Origin: Ampullaceana balthica
Taxonomy: Eukaryota > Mollusca > Gastropoda > Lymnaeidae
Direction: 5' to 3'
DNA: 64,000 nucleotides
NCBI GenBank assembly: GCA_944989445.1
Contig: CALYLW010000015.1
Location: forward strand, 1,540,124-1,604,123
Part shown: piece after piece, positions 23,137 through 34,626 of the stretch
Position numbering within the stretch: position 1 is the first letter of the stretch
How the letters are laid out: the number at the start of each line of letters is the position of its first letter
The notes under the pieces: model-generated
What the model was told of the DNA's origin: nothing
The model's database searches: none
The model's input: the letters and a program-made list of their open reading frames with translations, nothing else
Made by a program: the position numbers and the translations under genes

Positions 23137-24300
23137 CAGGCCCGGATTTAAGAGACCCAGGGCTCCTAGGCACTTTTTACTTTGGGCCCCCCAACCATCT
23201 CGAAGCAATTTTGGAAATTTAGCAAATTAAATGCTGTAGTACAGAATATATAATTTTTTTGACCTTAATGACTTTCATAAACATCAAAATAATATTCGTC
23301 TTCATAGACATATCTCACAATGAAAGAAAATGTATCTACATGTGAAATGTCCGGAGTATAGTCCACAGAAATAGAAAAATATTTTTCTTTTTTTTTCTTT
23401 TTTAAATCTCAGTCACGATTGTATTGTAATTATTACCTTTTCTGCCATGAAATTAATCATTTCATCGCATATTTTTGACGAAAGTTATGATGTTGTGCCA
23501 CTTACTTTGTTACCTTGGCGTTTTATGTGTAAGTCCAGAAAAGGGTCAAACTCAGCCAAAACTGCTATGGTCATAACATAGTTCCCACTTTTTTTTTAAA
23601 ATCCTAATCAGAAAATTACCTCACAACAGCCACATTGCGCCTCAAAACCTTATCCCAGTACTTATTTTTTCTTCTGCTTGAAGAACAAGACTCTTGTCAA
23701 CTCTACCGCCATCATTCTTCCTAGCTATAAGTGTCGCAAGTGCTGACCTGTGTTCGTCCGAATTTTCATGTTCCTTCATTCTTTGAACATGTTTTTCCAG
23801 TCGTTGAACCCTTCATTAGCTAGTGACCCACGTTTCCCAAACATCTGACAAGGGGCACAAAATACTGCACCCTTGATCTTCTAATCTAAAATATGAAAAT
23901 ACTGTCCCTGTCAATTATCTGTAATCTGAAACCCAAATCCCGGCTCGGGCGGTGTCTTGTCCTGTGTGTGGTATGGGGAGAGGGGAAGTCGGGGCCGTGC
24001 CGTTTTTTACTGGTGGTGCTATCTGTCACACCCACCCTACGCCTTCTCCACAATATCGCAACAGCAGCTCAGAACATGGCTTACAATGACAAACCAACAC
24101 AAACGAACCCCGTGCACTTGACTTCTGGACAGCGTATGCAAAATGTAGTAAAATTATTTATTATACTATTATTTTCGATAAAGCTTTTTGATAATGAAGC
24201 CAGGCTTTTGGGCTTATGTAAAGATTCCACCACCGGGGCCCTTTGGCTGGCTTGGGCCCTAGGCCCGGGCCTTGTGGGCCTTGGCGGAAATCCGGCCCTG
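23137..24300 (-). mobile_element. hAT transposon, internally deleted (1164 bp)
   Basis: Ends CAGGCCCGGATTT and, at the right, AAATCCGGCCCTG, which are inverted repeats with one mismatch over 13 bp. The flanks 23129-23136 and 24301-24308 are both GACTTACC, an exact 8-bp TSD. Transposase remnants lie on the minus strand. The G/C-rich subterminal runs of GGGCCC are typical of this hAT group. Deleted internally, so not autonomous. Confidence 0.92.
23271..23874 (-). pseudogene. hAT transposase, ZMYM1-like/TTF zinc-finger type, broken
   Basis: The fragments run in family order on the minus strand. 23776-23874 has KGAVFCAPCQMFGK, the zinc-finger region, ending in a stop. 23660-23779 is in another frame and has KEHENSDEHRSAL. 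23619-23660 is in a further frame and has YWDKVLRRNVAVVR. 23432-23553 has FDPFLDLHIKRQGNK, a stop, then CDEMINFMAEKV. 23271-23377 has SISVDYTPDISHVD. These match the N-terminal half of ZMYM1-like hAT transposases from my knowledge of that family. The C-terminal dimerisation domain is absent, and at least two frameshifts and stops disable what remains. Confidence 0.85.
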
Positions 24301-24308
24301 GACTTACC

Positions 24309-24885
24309 CCTATTTAGTGGACCCAGCCCCCAGCATTTATTTTTGTTATTACAGTGAAAATCATTCAACGACTGAAAATTATATAAATTAAAAAAAACAA
24401 AAACAATAATAGAGATGTTTTATTTTTTTAAAGTATGGTGTGGATAGGAGTGTAGACACTAGAGAGTGGGAGCGGGGGATTAGATAAAAAAAACATTGGC
24501 TCGTATCAACCGATAACTCTCGAGGTCATTTCTTTCCCTTCCTAATTATTTTTTTTATAAATATTTTTTTCTTTTGTGCTGTATCATCTGCTGAAAGAGA
24601 CATTTACGATTGTAAATTCATCTCTTACAAATAACAAGATCTAAACTAAATTATATTTATGTCATTGGCGTGCGACCCAAGTTCAAAGCGGGGGAAAAAC
24701 AACAACTTTGTACTAATATTAAAATATTTCATACAAAAGCTTTCCTGTAACAGAACAAAACTATTGTCTAATTGACACAAAAAAAAACAAACAGTTGTTG
24801 AAAATTAAAAATAGTGAATTATAATTATCTCCCTTCAAATGTTATTTTTATCTCCCTTGAAAATTCTTTTTTTTAAATTTATGTT
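24309..24885. other. AT-rich unique sequence
   Basis: No gene or element recognised. Confidence 0.4.
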
Positions 24886-25190
24886 ATCCTACAAGATCGT
24901 AACAATCATCCTAGAAGATTGTCTCAATCATCTTACAAGATCTTCACAATCATCCTACAAGATCTTCACAATCATCCTACAAGATCTTCACAAGCATCCT
25001 ACAAGATCTTCACAATCATCCTACAAGATCGCCACAATCATCCTACAAGGTCTTCACAATCATCCTTCAAGATCGTCACAATCATCCTACAAGATCTTCA
25101 CAAACATCCTACAAGATCTTCATGATCATTCTACAAGATCGTCACAATCATCCTACAAGATCTTCACAATCATTCTACATGATGTTCACG
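24886..25190. repeat. minisatellite, 22-bp unit
   Basis: About 14 copies of CACAATCATCCTACAAGATC then TT, with GATCGT, GATCGC and AAACATCC variants. Confidence 0.95.
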
Positions 25191-26738
25191 GCGTGTACAG
25201 CTAAGATTGGTGTCACATATCGACGCTGTAGTCTCGGGTCTTGTTCTGTCTCAGTTGGTTTAAAGTTTGTGCTTCACCTCCGGCATCAATGTCTGTGTCT
25301 ACCCGTCACCATTCCTTTGTCTCCGGCATGCGCACCAGAATGTCTTCACGTTTCAGCATCCTATTCACTGTTCATGGGTTCTCTTACTTACTCCCCCTCT
25401 CTTTACTTTCTCGTGTGGGGGCGTTTAGTGTTTTTAGTAAAGGGAAGTTTGAAATACATGTATGTTAAAACTGCTCTAAATCTCCCCCCCCCCACTTTTT
25501 TTTCTAGCAGGATCCGCGTATGCAGAAACTCTATGACGCGTAACCCATGTTACTTCCAGCCAATGGTCTCTTACCCAATCCGTCTTTGGCATATGTCCTC
25601 ACCACCAGCCCCTCCCCTCCACCCATGCAGCCCGTTCACCCCACTGACCAACTGACCCCACCGTCTGGCTTCGTTGACCGGTATCCTTTTCTGCTTTTGT
25701 TGTTGTTAATTCCTAACCACCCTCTCCCCACCGTCCACGCCCCCACCCCACCCATGGAACCCTGTATCGATCAGGCCAACGACAAGCGTTCTCTCAATAG
25801 TCTGCATTTAGAACACGTGTTTGTAGTGGACCTTTGCTCCGCTTTTCTTTCCGGGGATTTCTTTGGGACTATTTCCTCATGTCGGACTTTGCTCGTGGCT
25901 GCTCCCGGCCCATGGACGTTATTTTTAAAGATCGCCATTAATAGTGGTTCTAAAACTATCATGGCGTCAGGATCCCCCGTCCTTTTTCACCCCTTTACAT
26001 TGTATGTGCATTTTTGGCGGTGTGGATGGGGGATTAAACAGCAGTAACAGAGGATAAATGTTTGAAGATCAAAGTAAGAACATTACAGATTATAATTATA
26101 CAAGTTACATGTTTAAGCTAGTAAAACTATTACCCACTAGATTTCAAAGTCACGTGACAATCCTAGTTCAAACGATGGTGTTTTTCTCGAAACTTTGCAG
26201 GACTCTCGAAACACTAGAATCTCGTCTGCTGACTGGGAGGGGCGATTGTGATGACAGGTTGAGAACTAATCGTTCCGTTGTGGTGTTCACAGTTTCAATG
26301 AGTTGGGAACCACTAAGCGCTCTCTCTCTCTCTCTCTCCTTCCATCCCTTCTGCCCAATTGTCCATCCAACGTAACACACCGTTACTTCTGATGTATCCC
26401 AGGACAGTCGTTAGGGAGACGGTTGCACCGGAAAGCCACAGCCAATTGTGCCATTTATAATATTGTTCTCTGTGACTCGGTCGTTTTTTTAAAATAGACA
26501 ATTGAGTAAGTAGAGTAACCGCACTGGACGGTGTGACGTTTTCTTTACACGTTCACCAGAGGGCGTAGGTAGACCTCCTTTTGGTGGATTTTAAAAGTGA
26601 GATTGCCATTGTGTTTTGTATGTTAGTAATAAAAGAATAGTGTCGATATTTTGCACTTCACGTCTATGCTCATTTAATATGAAAATATTATGATATTGGG
26701 GGGGGGGTGATGGAGTTCTTCAGTGCTGTCATAGTGGT
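25191..26738. other. unique sequence
   Basis: The longest array-free stretch in this part. Simple repeats: poly-C at 25483, (CT)n at 26319-26338. Open frames up to ~177 codons occur but show no family motif, and their composition follows the local C/T richness. No gene can be supported. Confidence 0.4.
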
Positions 26739-27013
26739 GTCCATATCCCAATATTGTCTGGATGTCAGTGACCAAGTAGTGTCTGGGTGTCCATATCCCA
26801 ATATTGTCTGGGTGTCAATGACCAAGTAGTGTCTGGGTGTCAGTGACCAAGTAGTGTCTGGGTGTCAGTGACCAAGTAGTGTCTGGGTGTCAGTGACCAA
26901 GTAGTGTCTTGGTGTCAGTGACCAAGTAGTTTCGAGGGTCAGTAGTGTCTGAGTGTCCATATCCCAATATTGTCTGGGTGTCAGTGACCAAGTAGTGTCT
27001 GGGTGTCAGTGAC
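26739..27013. repeat. composite minisatellite, 25-bp unit
   Basis: Units around GTGTCAGTGACCAAGTAGTG, interspersed at 26739, 26787 and 26955 with a second type containing CCATATCCCAATATTGTC. Confidence 0.93.
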
Positions 27014-27710
27014 TGTAACTGTGTTCACTTAGGACTTTACTTACTGACACCAATGTAACTGCGACTGGTTATACTTATTTAATATGTAACTTGTAGGCGT
27101 TCTCTCAATACATAATCTTGTACACAATAATCCACTGAAGAACTTGTTTCAATAAAACAACGTTTAATATGTATACTATGTACATAACATATAATTTGAG
27201 GTTATACAACGGGAACACTTGAGGCACACACACATTCCGTCCTTCCACTACGGAAGTTATCTGACAACTGATCGCACAACCTTCTCAGCCAATATGATGG
27301 CTCCCTTTCTTCCCGCTTTTATTACTCACATGACCTCTCCGTCATCCGATCATGCAATATACACATGATACACTGGTGATTCACATGGTTCAAGTAGTAT
27401 TGGGGTGTAAGGTTCAGGGGTCAAGTCGTGATGGGGTGGAAGGGTCAAGGGTGAAGTCGCATTGGGGTGGAAGGGTCAGGGGTAAAGTCGTCTGGAAGCT
27501 GCGGATGACACCAGGTTTACACCAAATTCAAAAAACATACACAAAATGGCGCGTAATTGAACTCTTCACAGCCGGCAACCCACGTGACTTTGTTCGTGTT
27601 ATCTATGTGTCTTGTTATTATTAAATTGTAAACATGAAATCATATAACTCGAACTTTAAACTTTGATGAACACCTTATGAAATTCGCTTCTTGGATCCAG
27701 TGTTACTTTA
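27014..27710. other. unique sequence with a 3-copy G-rich repeat
   Basis: At 27393-27490 a ~34-bp unit with GGGGTGGAAGGGTCAGGGGT is present three times. No gene recognised. Confidence 0.45.
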
Positions 27711-28085
27711 AGTGGAAGCCATAATTATCAAGGGTCACGTACTTGCCTGAGTGGAAGCCATATTTGTCAGGGGGTCATGTAATTGACTTACCGCAGTGGA
27801 AGCCATATTTGACAAGGGGTCATGTACTTGACTTGCTGCTGGGGAAGCCATATTTGACTGGGGGTCATGTACTTGTCGCAGTGGAAGCCATAATTGACTA
27901 GGGGTCATGTACTTGACTTGCTGCTGGGGAAGCCATAATTAACTGGGGGTCATGTACTTGCCGCAGTGGAAGCCATAATTGAGTGGGGGTCATGTACTTG
28001 CCGCAGTGGAAGCCATAATTGACTGGGGGTCATGTACTTGCCGCAGTAGAAGCCATATTTGACTAGGGGTCATGTACTTGCTGGA
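27711..28085. repeat. minisatellite, ~40-bp and longer units
   Basis: About 9 copies with GTGGAAGCCATAATTGACT and GGGGGTCATGTACTTG. Some units carry a 10-bp insertion, ACTTGCTGCT or a relative. Confidence 0.94.
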
Positions 28086-28576
28086 GTTGAACTCAGATCT
28101 GTTAGAGGGATCGTGTTTTTGCCGGAGTGGAGTCGTAAATCAAAGGCTTTGCAAGCCTCAGGAAGTTCAAATAAGCCTGTTACTTCATTGACATCAAATC
28201 AGATACGTCACCAGGTGTTCTACTGGTCAGGTGTTTGACTTAACAAAAGATGCCACCGTTACGCCCTGCCAACTAGCGCGTAGCGCGTCTTCCTTGCGAA
28301 CCTGTGCTGTTCGCTGTGATCCATCTGCGGCCTAATGTTGCGGCTCAGGTTGTCGGAGCTGTTGATGGTGGCGCACGTGCCGTCCATCATGTCTGTTTGT
28401 GCTGTGATGTCGACAGCAGACACGACAACAACCAGCTAAGTGTTTTTATTGACATCGTTTTATGAGGGCTCAACTGTACGCCGTATCCGCTGTGATATAC
28501 ACTGCTTCCCCACTTTTTCCGGCGTTATGGTACAGTTATTTTTATTGGTCTGCCGTAAAGATAAATATCAATATGT
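28086..28576. other. unique sequence
   Basis: No gene or element recognised. Confidence 0.4.
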
Positions 28577-28584
28577 ATATTTAG

Positions 28585-28991
28585 TAGCGCTGGCAACGAT
28601 TATTTTTATTGTTCGATTAATCAGTAAAATTTAACCGATTAATTAACGATTAATTTTAATACAACTGAAAGCCTTAAGACAAGTAACAGAAACAGGTAAT
28701 TGACATTGTTTTGTTTTAATGAGTTATTTCCCCTGTCATTTGTCGTCATGTTTGTTTATGTTTTTTGAAAGTTTTTTCACATCTAAATAAATTTATTATA
28801 ATGCGTCGGAAAAGTTTGTAGGTAAAAACAAATGATTATAAATTATAAATTATTTATTAATAAATTGGAAAAAACATTTTAAGAAATATTTTCTTAAATT
28901 TTAATCGAATTTTTATCGATATAAATAGTTGTAATCGATTAAATTTTTTAAAGATTAATCGATAAATCAATCGTTAATTTCCGCAGTCCTA
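28585..28991 (-). mobile_element. hAT-type MITE, copy 2 (407 bp)
   Basis: Begins TAGCGCTGGCAACGATT and ends CGCAGTCCTA, whose complement TAGGACTGCGGAAATTAACG matches the start of copy 1. So it lies inverted relative to that copy. The flanks 28577-28584 and 28992-28999 are both ATATTTAG, an exact 8-bp TSD. Interior and length (407 against 408) agree with copy 1. No transposase. Confidence 0.88.
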
Positions 28992-29192
28992 ATATTTAGT
29001 GCAACAATCCTCCAGACGATGACGCGATTTGTCGACAAAACATGGGTCACTCACCAAATTTATAAAATGTTTCATTAGGATATTTACAGTATTGTGTTTT
29101 CGCGAGAAAGCTGACATAGGATTTTAAACATATATTTTTGGCTGATTGATTGCTGTATTTTTAAACTAATCCTCTCGATTTTTTTTACAAAC

Positions 29193-29756
29193 TCCATCCA
29201 CTGTATACTGTATTATAAACCCATCCACTGTATACTGTATTATAAACCCATCCACTGTATACTGTATTATAAACCCATCCACTGTATACTGTATTATAAA
29301 CCCATCCACTGTATACTGTATTATAAACCCATCCATAGTATACTGTCTTACAAACCCATCCACTGTATATTGTATTATAAACCCATTCACAGTATACTGT
29401 ATTATAACCTTATCCACAGTATACTGTATTATAAACCCATCCACAGTATACTGTATTATAAACCCATCCATAGTTCATAGTATACTGTATTATAAACCCA
29501 TCCATAGTATACTGTATTATAAACCCATCCATAATATTCTGTATCTTAAACCCATCCACAGTATACTGTATTATAAACCCATCCACAGTATACTGTATTA
29601 TAAACCCATCCATAGTTCATAGTATACTGTATTATAAACCCATCCATAGTATACTGTATTATAAACCCATCCATAATATTCTGTATCTTAAACCCATCCA
29701 CAGTATACTGTATTATAAATCCATCCACTGTATACTGTATTATAAACCCATCCACT
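29193..29756. repeat. minisatellite, 27-bp unit with a 142-bp higher-order repeat
   Basis: About 20 copies containing GTATACTGTATTATAAACCC. A block containing the odd units ATAATATTCTGTATC and a 7-bp insertion (AGTTCAT) occurs twice, 142 bp apart (about 29472-29613 and 29614-29755). Confidence 0.96.
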
Positions 29757-29994
29757 CGATGCTATTAGGGAACGCTAGTTGGGGAAATATAAGCGGCTTG
29801 GTAATGCGTGGACCCTCATAGCTGTGGCCTGCGAACGCTGCGTCACTCGCCAACAGACCGGTTTGGTCTGTGAACGCAATAATCTTCGGTATTGAAGGAG
29901 CGTCTGTATAGATAAGACTAGACAAAACCCATCCACTCGATTTTGTATTTATGAAGCCATCCACGATGTTTGCTTGTGTGATCGTGGGTCCATT
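29757..29994. other. unique spacer with a relic array unit
   Basis: CCCATCCACTCGA occurs at the array end and again near 29932, so this spacer may have been inserted into the array. It also holds a 19-bp match (29899-29917) to 60876-60894. Confidence 0.5.
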
Positions 29995-30080
29995 CTCTGT
30001 TCTCCCACAGTCTGAGTCTTCTGTCTGTTCTCCCACAGTCTGAGTCTTCTGTCTGTTCTCCCACAGTCTGAGTCTTCTGT
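29995..30080. repeat. 3-copy 28-bp tandem repeat
   Basis: Three nearly identical units with CTCCCACAGTCTGAGTCTTC. Confidence 0.92.
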
Positions 30081-30130
30081 CGACCAAGACCGTAATATGT
30101 TTGAGTTATAAGTTGACTTCAGGCCTCGAG

Positions 30131-30404
30131 GCTAACTGAGCATGTTACCAACATGGCTAACTGAGCATGTTACCAACATGGCTAACTGAGCATGTTACCA
30201 ACATGGCTAACTGAGCATGTTACCAACATGGCTAACTGAGCATGTTACCAACATGGCTAACTGAGCATGTTACCAACATGGCTAACTGAGCATGTTACCA
30301 ACATGGCTAACTGAGCATGTTACCAACATGGCTAACTGAGCATGTTACCAACATGGCTAACTGAGCATGTTACCGACATGGCTAACTGAGCATGTTACCA
30401 ACAT
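30131..30404. repeat. hairpin-bearing minisatellite, 11 x 25 bp
   Basis: 274 bp, eleven units of GCTAACTGAGCATGTTACC then AACATG, with one substitution seen (ACCGACATG). Each unit contains CATGTT-ACC-AACATG, a 6-bp stem with a 3-base loop. Confidence 0.97.
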
Positions 30405-30417
30405 ATGCAACATGAAT

Positions 30418-30536
30418 AAAACCTGTAACACTAAGTACGATCAAAACTTTTGGTGTAGATCCAGTTGTTATTTTAAAATGTGATAACCACGGGATCTACA
30501 CCAAAAGTCTTGATCTGACAAAGTGTTACTGGTTTT
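30418..30536. mobile_element. foldback element (119 bp)
   Basis: Two arms of about 45 bp in inverted orientation. The left begins AAAACCTGTAACACT and runs through ACTTTTGGTGTAGATCC. The right begins GGATCTACACCAAAAGT and ends AGTGTTACTGGTTTT. The loop is ~30 bp. Probably a solo palindromic MITE; no clear TSD was found. Confidence 0.75.
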
Positions 30537-31159
30537 TGGGCTGTATTTGTACAGACATTAAAAACTCGTCTCAAAGACGGAAGCGTCAGATCCCAGACAT
30601 GCGGGACGCTGAAAGGTTTTCCTACCTGGGGGATTGGCGTGCAATTACAACACTGATCACAATACGTCTGCTCTTCGGCAACGACGCCTGTTATTTCTGG
30701 CTTTCAACTCGGGACATTCCACTCCATGCCAACGACGGTCTGTGTTAGAATGTTGGGCTACTGGAGCAATCCTACTAACACTGTAACACAGTGAACTTGT
30801 TCCTCTGTCCTTGACACACTTTACTGGTAGGTTCACGGTCATCCAAAGCCAAGATCCCAGAACGCCCCGCTGTAAAAATGAGGTTCGAACACTCACGGAG
30901 GCTGGCCAACCTGCGGATCTGGGACAGCTTACTTTCTGACATGCCTAATCTCACAGCGTACTTCCCTTTTTAACACAATCTGCAAGACCTTTGACTTGCG
31001 CACTGCACTGGGTAGATTAGGTCTAGGTGGCTGACCCGTTGATAGGTATTCTATAATAATTTTTAAAGAATAGTCTCGGGGAAATTTTTTTCTTTTAGCC
31101 TTAGCCGAGGGCTAGGTTTCCATAAGTGTGTTTATAAAAAATCTTGGTTAGTTGAGTGG
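30537..31159. other. unique sequence
   Basis: No gene recognised. Confidence 0.4.
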
Positions 31160-31264
31160 CGTTAAACTTGACCAGTTATATGTTGACATAGTTTGGACAC
31201 CACTAATCTGGCCATTAAACTTGACCAGTTATATATTGACATAGTTTGGACACCACTAATCTGT
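31160..31264. repeat. 2-copy 53-bp tandem duplication
   Basis: Two units with TTAAACTTGACCAGTTATAT, differing at few positions. Confidence 0.92.
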
Positions 31265-31475
31265 AGGTGGAAGTCATCGAAGCAGGAGAGAGTTTTCACA
31301 TCAATTTCCACGTATTCTTACAGTCGGTAAGAAAATCTTCTCAGCACGGTCATTACGCATTGTAAAATTTTTTATTATATTTTGTTTAGGCTGGGAACAA
31401 AATCACCATACTGTCCTGGGTGTATGATGATAGAAATATTTGTTTTTAGCTGTATATGTGGCGTAGTGAGAGTGA

Positions 31476-31601
31476 GTGCCGCCTGGGGCTAGCCAAGTGC
31501 CGCCTGGGGCTAGCCAAGTGCCGCCTGGGGCTAGCCAAGTGCCGCCTGGGGCTAGCCAAGTGCCGCCTGGGGCTAGCCAAGTGCCGCCTGGGGCTAGCCA
31601 A
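31476..31601. repeat. perfect minisatellite, 6 x 21 bp
   Basis: Six identical units of GTGCCGCCTGGGGCTAGCCA then A. GGCTAGCC is a palindrome. The length being divisible by three leaves frames open on both strands. Confidence 0.97.
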
Positions 31602-32185
31602 GACTTTTCCACACCTTTTCTCAAAACAGAAAAATTGCAGTTTGATTGAAAATACATGTACGTCCTGTCCATAGTGAAGAAATATTGACCACAAGGGTTG
31701 GGCTCTCTTTACTGCCTCAACTGTTTTCCTAAATGGATCAAACAGGAACTTTTTCATGAATTTAAAGCAGAGAAACCAACAAAAAACACGTTTTCAAATT
31801 TAAAAAAAAATTGACGACAAAATGTCACAATAATTAATGTTGTCAAGGTATTACAATAGGCGAAGAACGCCAACCCGGCCCCATCCCTATATATATATAT
31901 ATATATTTTAATGTTATTCTGTATAGCTCTAAGAGAGTTAATGACGTAAAGCGACTCGTTTAAAGGTTAATTTCGTGAACAATAAATTGATTCAGCTTCT
32001 ACGCTCACTGTTAGTTCATAAATCATTTTCAATTAACAATTCTTGAGATTTATTTAATATTTTAAAATTACATTAGTCTCAAGTTCTGTCTGGCGGGAAA
32101 TCATTTTAATGATAAAAGAAATGCACACCCCTCTCCCGCTTTCACCCGCCTCCGTATTTCAATGAAGTGACGTAAAGTACTACAT
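31602..32185. other. AT-rich unique sequence
   Basis: (TA)n at 31889-31908; otherwise nothing recognised. Confidence 0.4.
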
Positions 32186-33357
32186 AGGCTGCGGTCACAC
32201 TGGAGCCGGAATTCGACACCGTAGTCAGTATACGGGCGGTGCGCGTTGCAAAAAATTATTTTTGAGGGTGGCTACACTGCACAAAATATTTTTATCCCGA
32301 CGGGTGTACTCCGCCGAGCACCACCATGCCCCGCCGAGCACCACCATGCCCCGCCGAGCACGACCATGCCCCGCCGAGCACGACCTTGCCCCGCCGAGCA
32401 CCACCATGCCCCGCCGAGCACCACCATGCCCCGCCGAGCACCACCATGCCCCGCCGAGCACCACCATGCCCCGCCGAGCACCACCATGCCCCGCCGAGCA
32501 CGACCATGCCCCGCCGAGCACGACCTTGCCCCGCCGAGCACCACCATGCCCCGCCGAGCACCACCATGCCCCGCCGAGCACCACCATGCCCCGCCGAGCA
32601 CCACCATGCCCCGCCGAGCACCACCATGCCCCGCCGAGCACCACCATGCCCCGCCGAGCACCACCATGCCCCGCCGAGCACCACCATGCCCCGCCGAGCA
32701 CCACCATGCCCCGCCGAGCACCACCATGCCCCGCCGAGCACGACCTTGCCCCGCCGAGCACCACCATGCCCCGCCGAGCACCACCATGCCCCGCCGAGCA
32801 CCACCATGCCCCGCCGAGCACGACCTTGCCCCGCCGAGCACCACCATGCCCCGCCGAGCACCACCATGCCCCGCCGAGCACGACCTTGCCCCGCCGAGCA
32901 CCACCATGCCCCGCCGAGCACCACCATGCCCCGCCGAGCACCACCATGCCCCGCCGAGCACCACCATGCCCCGCCGAGCACCACCATGCCCCGCCGAGCA
33001 CCACCATGCCCCGCCGAGCACCACCATGCCCCGCCGAGCACCACCATGCCCCGCCGAGCACGACCTTGCCCCGCCGAGCACCACCATGCCCCGCCGAGCA
33101 CCACCATGCCCCGCCGAGCACCACCATGCCCCGCCGAGCACCACCATGCCCCGCCGAGCACCACCATGCCCCGCCGAGCACCACCATGCCCCGCCGAGCA
33201 CCACCATGCCCCGCCGAGCACCACCATGCACCGTTTTTGTTCACTGAGCAAGTGTAGCCATGCACACCATGTTATGGCGTTTGTTTTTTCAAAAGATACG
33301 GCCTTAGCTTGCTCCAACCCGGAAAAACATGAACTCTTGCTTAGTGTGAACTAGGCT
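32186..33357. mobile_element. candidate inverted-repeat element carrying the 20-bp array
   Basis: The left end GGCTGCGGTCACACTGGAGC resembles the complement of the right end (GCCTAGTTCACACTAAGC), sharing TCACACT at the same distance. Inside, TGGCTACACT (32269-32278) and AGTGTAGCCA (33251-33260) are an exact 10-bp inverted pair that brackets the array. The TCACACT-type end recalls PIF/Harbinger elements. No convincing TSD was found, so the class is tentative. Confidence 0.45.
32311..33230. repeat. GC-rich minisatellite, exactly 46 x 20 bp
   Basis: 920 bp of CCGCCGAGCACCACCATGCC, with no length change in any unit. Only two variant sites recur: CGACCATGCC, and CGACCTTGCC at 32381, 32521, 32741, 32821, 32881 and 33061. 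The pair CGACCATGCC + CGACCTTGCC occurs at 32361/32381 and again at 32501/32521, 140 bp apart. No stop triplet occurs in any frame of the unit, so frames of over 300 codons cross it on both strands. Confidence 0.98.
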
Positions 33358-33883
33358 TTTCTTTTTTTTTCCCACTAATTTTTTTCAGGCCCCAGAGTAG
33401 CCACATCCTTAGACGTTCTATAAGTGATGACACACATTCTACGTCACAAGAGGATTTTTTGTAATGAAATATCCCTAGACTAAATCAGTTGGTTAATTTA
33501 AAACACGATATTTACTTTGCATATATTTTCAGCAATACTTGATATTACTTATTTTAAAACTTTTATGAGACCATAGTTTTTGAAGTGTTTGTCCCCATGT
33601 TCTAAAAATAGAAAATTTAGTAGTGTTCATGACGTTTTCCTGTCTTAGAAATGAGAAATCAAATGATCACTTCTGGTATTGGTCTCTTGGACCTCGTTGT
33701 ACGTCGTACACCCACAGGTCGCAACACTAGATCCTGGAAGAAATCAACCTTTAAGTAGGTCTCTTACGCTATGGTAACTACGGTAACTATGGTAAGTAAC
33801 TGTGGTAACACCTTGTTTTTCCTCCTCCTCCTGCAAGCCACTTTTTCCCCATCCAACATCCCATAGATAAAGTAGTTTTAGCT
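33358..33883. other. unique sequence
   Basis: A short repeat of CTATGGTAACTACGGTAA type lies at 33768-33806. No gene recognised. Confidence 0.4.
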
Positions 33884-34626
33884 TATGTGTGTCTCTGTGT
33901 TTGTGTGAGTGTGTCTCTGTGTTTGTGTGTGTGTGTGTCTGTGAGTGAGTGTGTCTCTGTGTTTGTGTGAGTGTGTCTCTGTGTTCGTATGAGTGTGTCC
34001 CTGTGTTTGTGTGAGTGTGTCTCTGTGTTTGTGTGAGTGTGTATCTATGTTTGTGTGTGTTTCTGTGTTTGTGTGTGTGTCTCTGTGTTTGTGTGAGTGT
34101 GTCCCTGTGTTTGTGTGAGTGTGTCTCTGTGTTTGTGTGAGTGTGTCTCTGTGTTTGTGTGAGTGTGTCTCTGTGTTTGTGTGAGTGTGTCTCTGTGTTT
34201 GTGTGAGTGTGTCTCTGTGTTTGTGTGAGTGTGTCTCTGTGTTTGTGTGAGTGTGTCTCTGTGTTTGTGTGAGTGTATCTCTGTGTTTGTGTGAGTGTGT
34301 CTCTGTGTTTGTGTGAGTGTGTCTCTGTGTTTGTGTGAGTGTGTCTCTGTGTTTGTGTGAGTGTGTCTCTGTGTTTGTGTGAGTGTGTCTCTGTGTTTGT
34401 GTGAGTGTGTCTCTGTGTTTGTGTGAGTGTGTCTCTGTGTTTGTGTGTGTCTCTGTATTTGTGTGAGTGTGTCTCTGCGTTTGTGTGAGTGTGTCTCTGT
34501 GTTTGTGTGAGTGTGTTTTCTGTGTTTGTGTGTGTGTGTGTCTGTGTTTGTGTGTGTGTCTATGTGTTTGTGTGAGTGTGTCTCTGTGTTTGTGTGAGTG
34601 TGTCTCTGTGTTTGTGTGAGTGTGTC
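33884..34626. repeat. minisatellite, 22-bp unit
   Basis: About 33 copies of GTGTGAGTGTGTCTCTGTGT then TT. Probably derived from a (GT)n tract. Variants and shortened units cluster at both ends; the middle (34095-34440) is nearly uniform. Confidence 0.97.

Noticed and set aside
25122..26047. Frames of 166-177 codons
   Set aside because: Partly derived from the 22-bp array, partly from Pro/Ser-rich C/T-biased DNA; no domain or start evidence.
32225..33354. Frames over 300 codons on both strands
   Set aside because: The 20-bp unit lacks stops in all frames. Five or more overlapping frames cannot all be genes.
33884..34626. A His/Thr-rich 213-codon protein on the minus strand
   Set aside because: Direct translation of a 22-bp repeat of (GT)n origin.
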